Shown piece by piece: positions 24,245-32,651 of a stretch of DNA of 41,957 nucleotides. The stretch is taken from positions 1 through 41,957 of the forward strand of contig LDXO01000017.1 in the NCBI GenBank assembly GCA_001443455.1, given 5' to 3'. Positions within the stretch are counted from its first letter, which is position 1. Each line of letters starts with the position of its first letter. Source of the stretch: Deltaproteobacteria bacterium CSP1-8. Lineage in GTDB: Bacteria > Desulfobacterota > Deferrimicrobia > Deferrimicrobiales > Deferrimicrobiaceae. The notes below the pieces were generated by a model. The model saw only the letters and a list, made by a program, of their open reading frames with translations, was not told the DNA's origin and searched no databases. The position numbers were made by a program, and so were the translations under genes.

Positions 24245-25587
24245 GCAGCGAAAAAACGGTCGCGCGGGAGAAGGGGGTCACGGCGCTTTTTGCGGCCCTC
24301 GTCCTTGCCTGGGTCCTGGCGGCGGTCCCCGTCGCGGCCGGGGAGGGGAAGGGACCCGAGATCCTGACCCTTCCCGACGCCCTCCGTATCACCTACGAGA
24401 AGAACCGGGACATCGGGAAGGCCCGGGAATACCGGAACCTGGTCGAGGGCAGGTACGTGGAGGAGCGCGCCGCTGCCCTTCCGCAGGTCACGGTTTCCGC
24501 GTTCGCCTCGCGGAATCACGACGAGAGCCAGAAGGCGTTCGGGGGGGACTTCATCCCCGTCGAGCAGGACAACCGGGGGGTCGAGGCTGGGGTCTCTCAG
24601 GCGCTCTTCACCTGGGGGCAGGTGGGCGCCGCCATACGGGCCGCGAAGATCGGGCTGGCCACCGCCGACGACCAGCTTCGCCTGTTCCGGCAGGCGGCCG
24701 CAAGAGACGTGACCGCCGCATTCTACGACATCCTCCTGGCCAAGGAGTTATCCGGGATCGCGACGCAGAACCTGGAGCAGAAACTTCGGCACCTGGATGA
24801 AGCGCGCAGAAAGTTCGCGGCCGGCACAGCCACCGACTACGACGTGCTGGCGGCCGAGGTGGCCGTGGAAAACGCCCGCCCCGAGGTGATCCGGACGGAG
24901 AACCTGGTCCGGCTCTCCCGCGAGAGGCTCCGGTTCCTCCTTGGGAGGGACGGCCGGGAGGTCGACGTGAGCGGGACCCTCGTGGCCCCCGTCACGCCCT
25001 ACCCTTCGTTCGAAGAGTCCCTTCCGGTCGCATTGCGGAACAGGCCGGACCTGTCGGACCTTCGCCACCGCACCGGCGTCGCCGGGGAACTGGTCAAGAT
25101 CGCCAGCGCGGGCGACAAGCCGCGCCTGGACCTCAAGGCGGGGTACGGATGGAGGGAGCTCGACGCAGGGCACTCCGACGCCGACGGAAAGGTGTGGACG
25201 GCGGGCCTGTTCGTCACCTACCCTGTGTTCGACGGTCTTCGCACGAGGGGAAAGGTGGCCCAGGCGAAAAGCGATGAGCGAACCTTGCGGATCGGCGAGG
25301 CAAAACTCCTCGATTCGATCGCGCTGGAAGTTCGCGGGGCGATCGACGCCGTCCAGGAGTCCGGCGAGATCGTCAAGGCGCTCTCCGGCACCGTCGCCCA
25401 GGCGGAACGGCTGGTCACGATGGCCGAAAAGGGATTCGAGTTCGGGGTCAAGACCCGCCTGGACGTGGACGACGCGCAGATCAACCTCACCCAGGCGAAA
25501 GGGAACCTCGCCCGTGCGCGTCGCGACTATCTCGTGGCGCAGGTAACGCTTCGGTACGTCATGGGAACCCTCGGGGAATCCGGGTAA
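24241..25587 (+). CDS. TolC-family outer-membrane efflux channel
   Basis: The product has 448 residues. A signal peptide (ALVLAWVLAAVPVAAG) is followed by two TolC repeats: first LTLPDALRITYEKNRDIGKAR, with the long helices around LLAKELSGIATQNLEQK, then the second half with KGFEFGVKTRLDVDDAQINL. The strand segments (TAGLFVTYPVFDG) fit a 12-strand trimeric barrel. It completes the tripartite pump. The ATG overlaps the RND stop (ATGA at 24241-24244). No clear terminator follows. Confidence 0.9.
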   Translation: MSSEKTVAREKGVTALFAALVLAWVLAAVPVAAGEGKGPEILTLPDALRITYEKNRDIGKAREYRNLVEGRYVEERAAALPQVTVSAFASRNHDESQKAFGGDFIPVEQDNRGVEAGVSQALFTWGQVGAAIRAAKIGLATADDQLRLFRQAAARDVTAAFYDILLAKELSGIATQNLEQKLRHLDEARRKFAAGTATDYDVLAAEVAVENARPEVIRTENLVRLSRERLRFLLGRDGREVDVSGTLVAPVTPYPSFEESLPVALRNRPDLSDLRHRTGVAGELVKIASAGDKPRLDLKAGYGWRELDAGHSDADGKVWTAGLFVTYPVFDGLRTRGKVAQAKSDERTLRIGEAKLLDSIALEVRGAIDAVQESGEIVKALSGTVAQAERLVTMAEKGFEFGVKTRLDVDDAQINLTQAKGNLARARRDYLVAQVTLRYVMGTLGESG

Positions 25588-25696
25588 CCGGCCATCGATT
25601 TCCGTTTGCCCGTTTCCCTGCGGCAGCTCGCGGAATAAGGCTTTGCAGGCAACTTCGGCGGCCGATCCGTCATCGTTACAAGAGGAGGCGGAAACG

Positions 25697-27424
25697 ATGG
25701 AGATCGATGTCAACGTCCGTGTGGCCGGCGGCGCGGGGCAGGGCGTGCACACGGTGAGCAACCTGCTCGCGAGGATGGCGGTGGCCGCGGGGTACCATTT
25801 TCACGTCACCCAGGATTACATGAGCCAGATCCGGGGGGGAAGGAACTCGCAATCGGTCCGGATCGGGTCGGACCCTGTCCGCGCGGGGCGGGTGGAGGCG
25901 GACATCCTTCTCGCCATCAACCCGGACCACCTGCCGCACGTTTTTCCCGCGGTCGCGCCGGGCGGGTTCGCCCTGGCCGACATCCCTTCCGCCGAACCGC
26001 CGCTTTTCGCCGCTCCGCTGAAGGAAATGGCCGTGCGTGCGGGCAGCCCCATCCTCGCGAACGTCGCGGGAGTCGGCGCGGTCGCGCATGCGCTGGGAAT
26101 CCCGCCGGAAACCGCGGACGCCGTTTTCGCGGCCGATTTCCGGGGGGACTTTTTCGATAAGAACCGGACTGCCCTCCGGCTGGGCGCGGAATGGGCGAAG
26201 GACCACCTGTCGAAGGAGGTCGTGGAAAGGTTCCGTCTTCCCGTTCGATCCTCCGCCCCGCGGATCATCCTGTCGGGGAACGAGGCGCTCGCGCTGGGCG
26301 CGATCGCAGGGGGGTGCAAGTTCGCCGCCGGGTACCCTATGACCCCGGGAACCGGAATCCTGTCCGTGCTGGCGAACGACGGCCCCATGGTCGGGCTGGT
26401 GTTCGAGCAGGCCGAGGACGAGATCGCGGCGATTACGATGGCCATCGGAGCGGCCTACGCAGGCGCCCGTTCCCTGGTTGCCACGTCGGGGGGCGGGTTC
26501 GCGCTGATGGTCGAGGCGCTGTCGCTCGCGGGCATGATGGAGATGCCGGTGGTCATCGCCCTGGCGATGCGCCCCGGGCCGGCCACGGGCATGCCGACGC
26601 GAACCGAGCAGGGGGACCTCGAATTCGTGCTGTCCGCCGGACACGGCGAGTTCCCCCGCCTCGTGCTCGCCCCGGGATCCCCCGAGGAGGCGTTCGACCT
26701 CGCGCAGCACGCGATGGACCTGGCGGAGGAGTTCCAGGTGCCCGCCCTCCTGTTGACCGACCAGTACCTCGCGGACACGGTCGTGGACGTCGACCCCGAT
26801 GCCTTTTCCGTCCGCCCCGTCCGGCGGCACATCGTCCGGGGCGATTCCGTGCCGCGCACGGGGGACGGAAGGTACCTCCGCTACGCGACCACCGGGAACG
26901 GGGTCTCCCCGATGGCGGTGCCGGGGGAGCCCGGGATCACCGTCGTGGCCGACAGCGACGAGCACACGGAGGACGGGCACATCACGGAGGATCACGCGAC
27001 GCGCATCCGGATGGTGGAGAAGCGGCTTCGCAAAGGCGCGATGCTGGCCGGGAGGACCCTCCCCCCGCTTTTCGCCGGACCGCCGAAGGGGGACCTGCTC
27101 CTGATCGGCTTCGGGTCGACCAAGGACGTGATCGAAGAGGCCCGGCAGATCCTGGCCCGGGAGGGGCGGTACGCGGCCGCGGTGCACCTGCGGCAGGTGT
27201 GGCCGTTCCCGGGGGAGGAGCTCGCGGGGATCGTTCCCCGGTACAAGACGGCGCTTACGGTGGAGAACAACGCGACCGGGCAGCTGGCGCGGCTGATCCG
27301 TCGCGAATGCGGCGTGCGGGTCGACGGGACGATCTCGCGGTACGACGGCCTTCCCTTCACCCCGGAGGGAGTGGCTTCAGAGGCAAGGAGGCGGGTATGG
27401 GAGAAAAATTCGATACCGGGGTAG
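25697..27424 (+). CDS. korA: 2-oxoacid:ferredoxin oxidoreductase, alpha subunit with fused gamma domain
   Basis: The product has 575 residues. The gamma domain comes first (~1-190, VAGGAGQGVHTVSNLLARM and YMSQIRGGRNSQSVRI). The pyrimidine-binding alpha domain follows (~210-420, GNEALALGAIAGGCKFAAGYPMTPGT and FEQAEDEIAAI), then domain II (~460-575). This gamma-alpha fusion with a separate beta subunit is the layout of 2-oxoglutarate:ferredoxin oxidoreductase and relatives, which oxidise 2-oxoacids to acyl-CoA or run in reverse for CO2 fixation. GAGGAGGCG precedes the ATG. It overlaps korB by 28 bp. Substrate is a family-level guess. Confidence 0.88.
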   Translation: MEIDVNVRVAGGAGQGVHTVSNLLARMAVAAGYHFHVTQDYMSQIRGGRNSQSVRIGSDPVRAGRVEADILLAINPDHLPHVFPAVAPGGFALADIPSAEPPLFAAPLKEMAVRAGSPILANVAGVGAVAHALGIPPETADAVFAADFRGDFFDKNRTALRLGAEWAKDHLSKEVVERFRLPVRSSAPRIILSGNEALALGAIAGGCKFAAGYPMTPGTGILSVLANDGPMVGLVFEQAEDEIAAITMAIGAAYAGARSLVATSGGGFALMVEALSLAGMMEMPVVIALAMRPGPATGMPTRTEQGDLEFVLSAGHGEFPRLVLAPGSPEEAFDLAQHAMDLAEEFQVPALLLTDQYLADTVVDVDPDAFSVRPVRRHIVRGDSVPRTGDGRYLRYATTGNGVSPMAVPGEPGITVVADSDEHTEDGHITEDHATRIRMVEKRLRKGAMLAGRTLPPLFAGPPKGDLLLIGFGSTKDVIEEARQILAREGRYAAAVHLRQVWPFPGEELAGIVPRYKTALTVENNATGQLARLIRRECGVRVDGTISRYDGLPFTPEGVASEARRRVWEKNSIPG

Positions 27425-28257
27425 AAAACACGTGGTGCCCCGGGTGCGGCAACTTCGGGATCCTGAACGCGGTCAAGAAGGCGCTGGAGGCGACGGGGAA
27501 GGAGAAGCACGAGATCGTGCTCGTCTCCGGGATCGGACAGGCGGCCAAACTCCCGCATTACGTCGACGTCAACGTGTTCAACGGCCTGCACGGCCGGGCC
27601 CTGCCCGCGGCGGCGGCGATCAAGATGGCCAACCCTTCGCTTACGGTTGTCGTTACGAGCGGGGACGGCGACATCTACGGCGAGGGCGGGAACCATTTCC
27701 TCCATAACATCCGCAGGAACGTCGACATCGCGCTGTTCGTCCACGACAACCAGGTCTACGGCCTGACCAAGGGGCAGGCGTCCCCCACGAGCAACGTCGG
27801 CTGGCCGGGTTCGCTCCAGCGGGCGGGTGTGATCTCGGAGCCTTTTCCCCCGCTGGCGGTCGCCATGGCGCTCGGGTGCGGATTCGTGGCGCGCGGGTTT
27901 GCGGGCGACCCGGACTTCACCGCCGACCTGATGCTTCAGGCGATCCGCTTCCCGGGCTTTGCCTTCGTCGACATCCTGCAGCCGTGCGTCACCTTCAACA
28001 AGAAGAACACGTACTCGTGGTACGGGAAAATGGCATACAAGCTGCCACCCGATCATGACGTGACCAACCGGGGAAAAGCCTTCGAGCTGGCGCTCGAGTG
28101 GGAGGAAAGGATACCCTTGGGGGTTCTGTATCGGAAGGAGAGGCCCACGTTCGGGGAGATGCATCCACAGATCCCCGGTCCGCCTCTTTCCGATCGCGAT
28201 ACTCCGGAGGAGACGGTCCGCGGTCTGCTGCGCCGGAGATTGACCGCGGCCGGGTGA
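27397..28257 (+). CDS. korB: 2-oxoacid:ferredoxin oxidoreductase, beta subunit
   Basis: The product has 286 residues. WCPGCGNFGI near the N terminus supplies iron-sulfur ligands, and a third cysteine of the cluster is probably in ILQPCVTFN (~198). GDGDIYGEGGNHFLHNIRRN (~89-108) is the thiamine-diphosphate/Mg motif (GDG, then N). VYGLTKGQASPTS is typical of KorB. It works with the overlapping korA product. No small ferredoxin (delta) subunit is adjacent, as is common for the two-subunit type. Confidence 0.9.
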   Translation: MGEKFDTGVENTWCPGCGNFGILNAVKKALEATGKEKHEIVLVSGIGQAAKLPHYVDVNVFNGLHGRALPAAAAIKMANPSLTVVVTSGDGDIYGEGGNHFLHNIRRNVDIALFVHDNQVYGLTKGQASPTSNVGWPGSLQRAGVISEPFPPLAVAMALGCGFVARGFAGDPDFTADLMLQAIRFPGFAFVDILQPCVTFNKKNTYSWYGKMAYKLPPDHDVTNRGKAFELALEWEERIPLGVLYRKERPTFGEMHPQIPGPPLSDRDTPEETVRGLLRRRLTAAG

Positions 28258-28269
28258 TCCCCCCTCGGG

Positions 28270-28521
28270 TCACTTGCCCGGGGCAGCCTTGCTTACCGCC
28301 GCTTCCCTGGCGACGATCTTGTCCCACAGCCGGCCGAAGAAGCCGATCCCCCCGATCAGGAGCAGGGAGGCGGTCGCGAACGCCGCGGAGTGCCAGAGCG
28401 TGAGGGAAAGGAACATCTTCGACCCGTAGGACAATAGAAGCCCGTACGTCCCGATCCCGATGTACATGTACGCGCAGAGGTGGAAACAGAATATGACGAG
28501 GGATTTCGGAAGGGTTGTCAC
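28270..28521 (-). CDS. Small two-helix membrane protein of unknown function
   Basis: The product has 83 residues with a GTG start. Two hydrophobic stretches (SLVIFCFHLCAYMYIGIGTY and FATASLLLIGGIGFF) predict a helical hairpin, and a basic tail (KIVAREAAVSKAAPGK) ends it. I do not recognise the family. It is convergent with korB, 12 bp away. Upstream of its start, a plus-strand terminator lies at 28577-28622. The ribosome site is weak, so the exact start is uncertain. Confidence 0.6.
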   Translation of the reverse strand: MTTLPKSLVIFCFHLCAYMYIGIGTYGLLLSYGSKMFLSLTLWHSAAFATASLLLIGGIGFFGRLWDKIVAREAAVSKAAPGK

Positions 28522-28576
28522 CTGGTTGTCTCTTTCCGGGTCGCCCGGGAACGTTCCTGCAGGGGAAGAAGACGGG

Positions 28577-28622
28577 ACAAGCAGGGAAAGGATCCGGGGA
28601 TCGTCCCTTGTTTTATTTTTTT
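28577..28622 (+). terminator. Rho-independent terminator on the plus strand
   Basis: An imperfect stem (ACAAG and GGGA on the left; TCCCTTGT on the right, with GATC/GATC pairing inside) is followed by TTTTATTTTTTT at 28611-28622. The nearest plus-strand gene upstream is korB, ending 320 bp before. The transcript would run antisense through the small membrane-protein gene. Confidence 0.6.
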
Positions 28623-28811
28623 AGACAGGACGAGTCGCCGAATGGTTTCAGTTTCTTCGGAACCCGCACGATTTCCCACCGGCATGTTTTCTTGTGCTAC
28701 TCTGCCAGGGAGCCTACCCTCCGCGGGGCGTGACGCGGATACGACCGTACCGGCGGATGCCGCGCCGCGCTGCGGGAGCGGTACCGAACGAGGGGACCAC
28801 CGATTCCGATC

Positions 28812-29909
28812 ATGGATCTGCTCTCCGTACTTACGCTGATTGTGGCCGCAGCGACCCTCGTCGCCGTCCTCCTTCGCCGCACGGGCCCCCTGCAGGACCG
28901 GCTGGACCGGATGGAAAGGGGTTTTTCCGACGCGCTCCGTTCGAGCTCCACGGATCTTGCGCGGGGGCAGGCGGATGCCATGGCCCGGGTCCGCCAGGAG
29001 GTTTCGGAAAACTTCCTCCGGGGGGTGGACGATATCTCCCGGCGGATCGAGGAGAAGCTCGCCGAGATCCGGGGGGAAATGGCGCGCGAGCTGTCCGAGA
29101 CGGCGGACCGCAACATCAAGGGGTTCGACCAGGTTGCGACGCACCTGAAGGAGCTCGGACAGGCGACGGGGCAGATGGTCCTCCTGTCCCGCGACATCGG
29201 CCAGCTCAACGTCCTGCTCACCCAGCCGAAGGCGCGGGGAGCCTTCGGGGAGCTTACCCTCTCGCAGATGCTGTCGGACCTGTTCGGCTCCCATACGGAG
29301 ATGTTCGACCTGCAGTACCTGATGGAGTGGGGGGAGCGCGCCGACGCGGCGATCTTCGTTCGACCCGACCGGAGCCAGTTCGTCTGTGTCGACGCCAAGT
29401 TCCCCATGGCGAACGCCCTGCCCATCCTGGAGGGGGAAGGAGACGAGGCCGCGCGCAGGGAGTACGAAAAGGCCTTCGCGCGGGATGTCCTGGTCCAGGC
29501 CGAGTCGATCCGCGCCAAATATATCCGGCCCCCCAAGACGCTCGACTTCGCGTTCCTCTTCGTCCCCGCGGAGTCGGTCTATTACCTGCTTCTTCGCAAC
29601 CGGGCCCTGCACGAGCAGCTGTTGCGGCTCCAGGTGATCCCCACGTCCCCGAACAGCTTCTTCGCCTATCTCCAGGCGCTGGCGTTCGCGTTCCGCGGGT
29701 TCAAGATCGAGCAGAAGACCCGGGAGATCCAGGACCTGCTGGAACGGGTGGGGAAGGACTTCGAGCGGTTCGCCGACAACTTCCGGATTTTCGGGCGGCA
29801 CCTGGACAACGCCCAGGCGAAGTACATGGAGTCGTTGCGGGATGTCGAGAGGTTCCGTGCGCGGATCGGATCGCTGCGCAGCGGGGAGGAGAAGCTCCCG
29901 GAAGGGTGA
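28812..29909 (+). CDS. rmuC: RmuC-family DNA recombination protein
   Basis: The product has 365 residues. An N-terminal membrane helix (LLSVLTLIVAAATLVAVLL) is followed by a coiled coil (~25-110). The RmuC nuclease-like domain comes next: LTQPKARGAFGELTL, the VDAKFPMANAL acidic-lysine motif (PD-(D/E)XK-like), AFLFVPAESVYYLL and VIPTSPNSFFAYLQ. RmuC limits inversions and rearrangements at short inverted repeats. It is convergent with the sigma-factor gene at 29927. The ribosome site before ATG 28812 is poor. Confidence 0.9.
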   Translation: MDLLSVLTLIVAAATLVAVLLRRTGPLQDRLDRMERGFSDALRSSSTDLARGQADAMARVRQEVSENFLRGVDDISRRIEEKLAEIRGEMARELSETADRNIKGFDQVATHLKELGQATGQMVLLSRDIGQLNVLLTQPKARGAFGELTLSQMLSDLFGSHTEMFDLQYLMEWGERADAAIFVRPDRSQFVCVDAKFPMANALPILEGEGDEAARREYEKAFARDVLVQAESIRAKYIRPPKTLDFAFLFVPAESVYYLLLRNRALHEQLLRLQVIPTSPNSFFAYLQALAFAFRGFKIEQKTREIQDLLERVGKDFERFADNFRIFGRHLDNAQAKYMESLRDVERFRARIGSLRSGEEKLPEG

Positions 29910-29926
29910 TGCCACCCCTCCGGGAA

Positions 29927-30694
29927 CTACCTCGCGATCCTGGACTGGAGTTTTCCCCGGAGCCGGAACGTGGCCTGCGAGTGCAGCTGGCAGATCCTCG
30001 GCTCGCCGAGGCCGAATATCGCGCCGATCTCCTTCATCGTGAGCTCTTCGTAGTAATACAGTGCGATCAGCTGTTTCTCCCTCTCCGGCAGAAGGTCGAT
30101 CGCCTTGGCGAGCACCTCCCTGAGGTCCCGGAGGAGGTTATCCTCGAGAGCGTCGTTTTTGGCGGCCTCGGACAGGATCCTCTGGACGTTGGCGCCGGCC
30201 CCGCTGTACTCGTCCTGGGGCTCGTCCAGCGAGAAGACGGAGAGACCGGAAAAGAGCGCCAGCTGTTTCCGGAGCTCCGCAACCGAGATCTTCAGTTCCT
30301 TCGCGACCTCCTCTTCCCCGGGAGGACGGGCCAGGAGGGCCTCCAGCCGCGCGTAGGCGTTCTGCAGCCGGTTCGAGTTCTGTCTCGCGGCGCGGGAGAA
30401 CCAGTCCATCTCGCGGAGGTAGTCGAGCATGGCGCCACGGATGCGGAATTCGGCGTACGTCTTGAACTTGATTCCCCGGGAGGAGTCGAACTTGTCGGCG
30501 GCGTCCAGCAGTCCCACGACTCCCGAGCTTACGAGGTCGTCCATCTCCACGTTCGGCGGGAGGCGGAGTTTCAGGATGCTGGCGTGATACCGGATTCCCG
30601 GAAGGAATTCGTTCACCAGGGCCTCGCGGTCGGGGAAAGACGGAGGCTTCGCAGGGAGACGTTCCGTGGTTCGAAGAGCAACGTTTCTTCCCAT
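29927..30694 (-). CDS. fliA: Sigma-28 (FliA/WhiG-type) RNA polymerase sigma factor
   Basis: The product has 255 residues. Region 2 has NVEMDDLVSSGVVGLLDAADKFD and FKTYAEFRIRGAMLDYLREMDW, as in FliA. Region 3 lies at ~95-140. Region 4 ends in LPEREKQLIALYYYEELTMKEIGAIFGLGEPRICQLHSQA. FliA directs late flagellar and chemotaxis genes. GGAGG is 6 bases before the ATG at 30694, and a sigma-54 promoter lies about 55-68 bp upstream. An NtrC-type activator gene is the next gene upstream, and flgM lies beyond it, which supports the flagellar identity. Confidence 0.88.
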   Translation of the reverse strand: MGRNVALRTTERLPAKPPSFPDREALVNEFLPGIRYHASILKLRLPPNVEMDDLVSSGVVGLLDAADKFDSSRGIKFKTYAEFRIRGAMLDYLREMDWFSRAARQNSNRLQNAYARLEALLARPPGEEEVAKELKISVAELRKQLALFSGLSVFSLDEPQDEYSGAGANVQRILSEAAKNDALEDNLLRDLREVLAKAIDLLPEREKQLIALYYYEELTMKEIGAIFGLGEPRICQLHSQATFRLRGKLQSRIAR

Positions 30695-30748
30695 CGTATC
30701 CCTCCCTTCTGTGGCATACATGGCGAAAAAGGGATGGCTACGTTGGGA

Positions 30749-30762
30749 GCAATATGCGTGCC
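30749..30762 (-). promoter_or_regulatory. Sigma-54 promoter of fliA
   Basis: On the minus strand CGGCACG-CATA-TTGCT matches the -24/-12 consensus TGGCACG-N4-TTGCW except for its first base. GG (30762-30761) and GC (30750-30749) are separated by exactly 10 bp. Start expected near 30738, about 43 nt before the fliA ATG. Confidence 0.75.
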
Positions 30763-30848
30763 GGTAAGAGTGTGCAGCTAATAACTTGAAATATCTAAGG
30801 AATTTCCAACAAGAAAATGCGGGTAGGGGAAACGCCGATGTCAAATAT

Positions 30849-30874
30849 TTGTCAGGGGGGCGTCCGCCTGACAA
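30849..30874 (-). promoter_or_regulatory. Candidate upstream activator site for the NtrC-family regulator
   Basis: The 8-bp inverted repeat TTGTCAGG-N10-CCTGACAA is centred about 124 bp upstream of the predicted fliA start, where enhancer sites for sigma-54 activators usually lie. It also directly follows the activator gene's stop codon, so it could instead be a terminator stem, though no T-tract follows. Confidence 0.5.
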
Positions 30875-32257
30875 TTAAGGGCCGTGCAGCCTCTTCCGCT
30901 TGAGCATTTCGAGGAGAGTCGTCCGTTTCAGTCCGAGGAGGGCCGCTGCCTTGTTCCTGTTCCCGCCGGAAAGGGCAAGGGCTTGCCGGATGAGGTGGTT
31001 TTCGAAGTCCTCCCTCGCCTTCCGGAAATCGAGCCCGCCGTTTCGCAGTTTCTCCGCAGCCTCTCGCCCGGGTCTGTCCCCCCCCCGAAGCATCGCCGGG
31101 GGAAGGTCATTTTTCTCGACCCATCCCCCCCCCCGGGACAAGACGACGAGGCGTTCCACCAGGTTCTCCAGCTCCCTCACGTTCCCGGGCCAGGCGTATC
31201 GTTTCATGGCCTCCATCGCGTCCGGTCGAAATCCCTGGACTCCTTGCCCGCTCTCCGGGGCGTATTTCCCGAGGAAATGTCCGGCCAGGACCGGGATGTC
31301 ATCGGTGCGTTCCCGGAGCGGGGGCAGGTGGATGGGGATGACGTTGAGCCGGAAGTACAGGTCCTGCCGGAAACGGCCCGCGGTGATCTCCTTCTCGAGA
31401 TCCTTGTTCGTCGCCGCGATGACGCGTACGTCCACGTCGACCGCCTTCGTCCCCCCCACCGGGGTGAACGACTGTTTCTGGAGCACGCGGAGGATCTTCG
31501 CCTGGAGGGGCGGGCTCATTTCCCCGATCTCGTCCAGGAAGATCGTTCCCCGGTGCGCCGTTTCGAACCTGCCGGTCCTCGCGATGTGGGCCCCGGTGAA
31601 GGCGCCTCGTACGTGCCCGAACAGCTCGCTTTCCAGCAGTTCGGCGGGGATGGCGGAGCAGTTCACGGGGACGAGCATCCGGTCGGCCCGGTTGCTGTTG
31701 TAATGGATGGCCCGGGCGATGAGTTCCTTCCCCGTGCCGCTCTCCCCCAGGATGAGGATCGTCGAGTCGCTTCCCGCCACCTTCGCGACCAGGGACAGCA
31801 CCTGGCGGATCGGCTCGCTGATCCCGATGATGTTTTCGAACCGGTAGCGTCCGATGGCCTGTTGCTTGAGATGGATGTTCTCCTTCTTCATCTCCGTCAT
31901 CTCGAGCGCCCGGTCCACGAGATGAACGACTTCCACCACCTTGAACGGTTTCGTGATGTAGTGGAAGGCGCCGAGCTTCATGGCCTGGACGGCATTCTCC
32001 ACCGTTCCGTACCCCGTCATCAGGATGACCTCGCAGTTGCCGAGGGTCTTTTTCGCGTGGGAGAGGACCGCGAGGCCGTCCCCTCCCGGCATGACGAGGT
32101 CCGTGAGGACGACGTCGATGTCGTGCTGGTCGATCAGCCCAATCGCCTCGGTTCCGGAGCGGGCAGCGTGGATGTGAAGATCCGGCCGGGAGAAGACGCT
32201 CAGAAGAAGCTCGAGGATATGTTCGTCATCTTCCGCAATGAGAAGGGATTTTTTCAT
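30875..32257 (-). CDS. NtrC-family sigma-54 response regulator
   Basis: The product has 460 residues. The receiver domain (1-120) has acidic Asp10/11, phospho-acceptor Asp53 (VVLTDLVMP) and Lys102 (TKPF). The AAA+ domain has Walker A GESGTGKE (170-177), the sigma-54 contact loop GAFTGA (217-222) and Walker B GTIFLDEIGE (~236). The C-terminal Fis-type HTH is GNRNKAAALLGLKRTTLLEML. A palindrome GGGTAA-N2-TTACCC (32260-32273) sits directly before the ATG. No histidine kinase is adjacent. With fliA and flgM next door it is probably an FlrC/FlgR-like flagellar activator. Confidence 0.88.
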   Translation of the reverse strand: MKKSLLIAEDDEHILELLLSVFSRPDLHIHAARSGTEAIGLIDQHDIDVVLTDLVMPGGDGLAVLSHAKKTLGNCEVILMTGYGTVENAVQAMKLGAFHYITKPFKVVEVVHLVDRALEMTEMKKENIHLKQQAIGRYRFENIIGISEPIRQVLSLVAKVAGSDSTILILGESGTGKELIARAIHYNSNRADRMLVPVNCSAIPAELLESELFGHVRGAFTGAHIARTGRFETAHRGTIFLDEIGEMSPPLQAKILRVLQKQSFTPVGGTKAVDVDVRVIAATNKDLEKEITAGRFRQDLYFRLNVIPIHLPPLRERTDDIPVLAGHFLGKYAPESGQGVQGFRPDAMEAMKRYAWPGNVRELENLVERLVVLSRGGGWVEKNDLPPAMLRGGDRPGREAAEKLRNGGLDFRKAREDFENHLIRQALALSGGNRNKAAALLGLKRTTLLEMLKRKRLHGP

Positions 32258-32315
32258 CGGGGTAATTTTACCCTCCGGCGGTCGCGGGACGGAAGGTCAA
32301 TCTTTCGGGGCCGGG

Positions 32316-32342
32316 TAAAGTTTTCCGGGAACGTGCCGATAT
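32316..32342 (+). promoter_or_regulatory. Sigma-28 promoter of flgM
   Basis: TAAAGTTT (32316-32323), 11 bp, GCCGATAT (32335-32342). This matches the FliA consensus TAAAGTTT-N11-GCCGATAA at all but the last base. It points at flgM, giving a leader of about 30 nt. Confidence 0.85.
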
Positions 32343-32378
32343 AATTTTTATGCGGATGCCATCCCAGGGAGCCTTCCA

Positions 32379-32576
32379 GTGAACAGTCCGGGTGCAGGCG
32401 GGAAAAAGGGGAACGGGTCGGTGCCGGGAGGGAAGGAGTCGACCCGCCAGAAACGGATCGACCTGCTCCGGGAGAAGGTGGAGAAAGGGACCTACCGCGT
32501 GAATCCGAAGAAGGTGGCGGACAAGATGGTGGAGGACGCCGTTCGCCTGATACGCTCCCGGGGCGGGTCGGGGTAA
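32379..32576 (+). CDS. flgM: Anti-sigma-28 factor FlgM
   Basis: The product has 65 residues with a GTG start at 32379 and AGGGAG upstream. The N-terminal ~22 residues are Gly/Lys-rich and look disordered. The C-terminal part (RQKRIDLLREKVEKGTYRV then NPKKVADKMVEDAVRLI) matches the FlgM core that binds FliA. FlgM holds FliA inactive until the hook-basal body is complete and FlgM is exported. It is shorter than Salmonella FlgM (97), as in several other bacteria. It is divergent from the activator gene and driven by a sigma-28 promoter. Confidence 0.85.
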   Translation: MNSPGAGGKKGNGSVPGGKESTRQKRIDLLREKVEKGTYRVNPKKVADKMVEDAVRLIRSRGGSG

Positions 32577-32651
32577 TCCAGCGGCTTTCCCCTGCATCCT
32601 GCCGTCGTTTGGGATACAATCTTACAAAAAGGGAATCCGGAAAGAGAACGG

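Noticed and set aside
22717-25587. Apparent 956-residue protein ending in the TolC-like channel
   Set aside because: The first part is an out-of-frame reading of the RND gene; the true gene starts at 24241.
26191-28257. Apparent 688-residue protein ending in KorB
   Set aside because: The first 400 residues are the wrong frame of korA; KorB starts at 27397.
32260-32273. GGGTAA-N2-TTACCC palindrome before the NtrC-type gene as an operator, or TAAAAT within it as a -10 box
   Set aside because: No supporting -35 box and no second site; kept only as a note under the gene.
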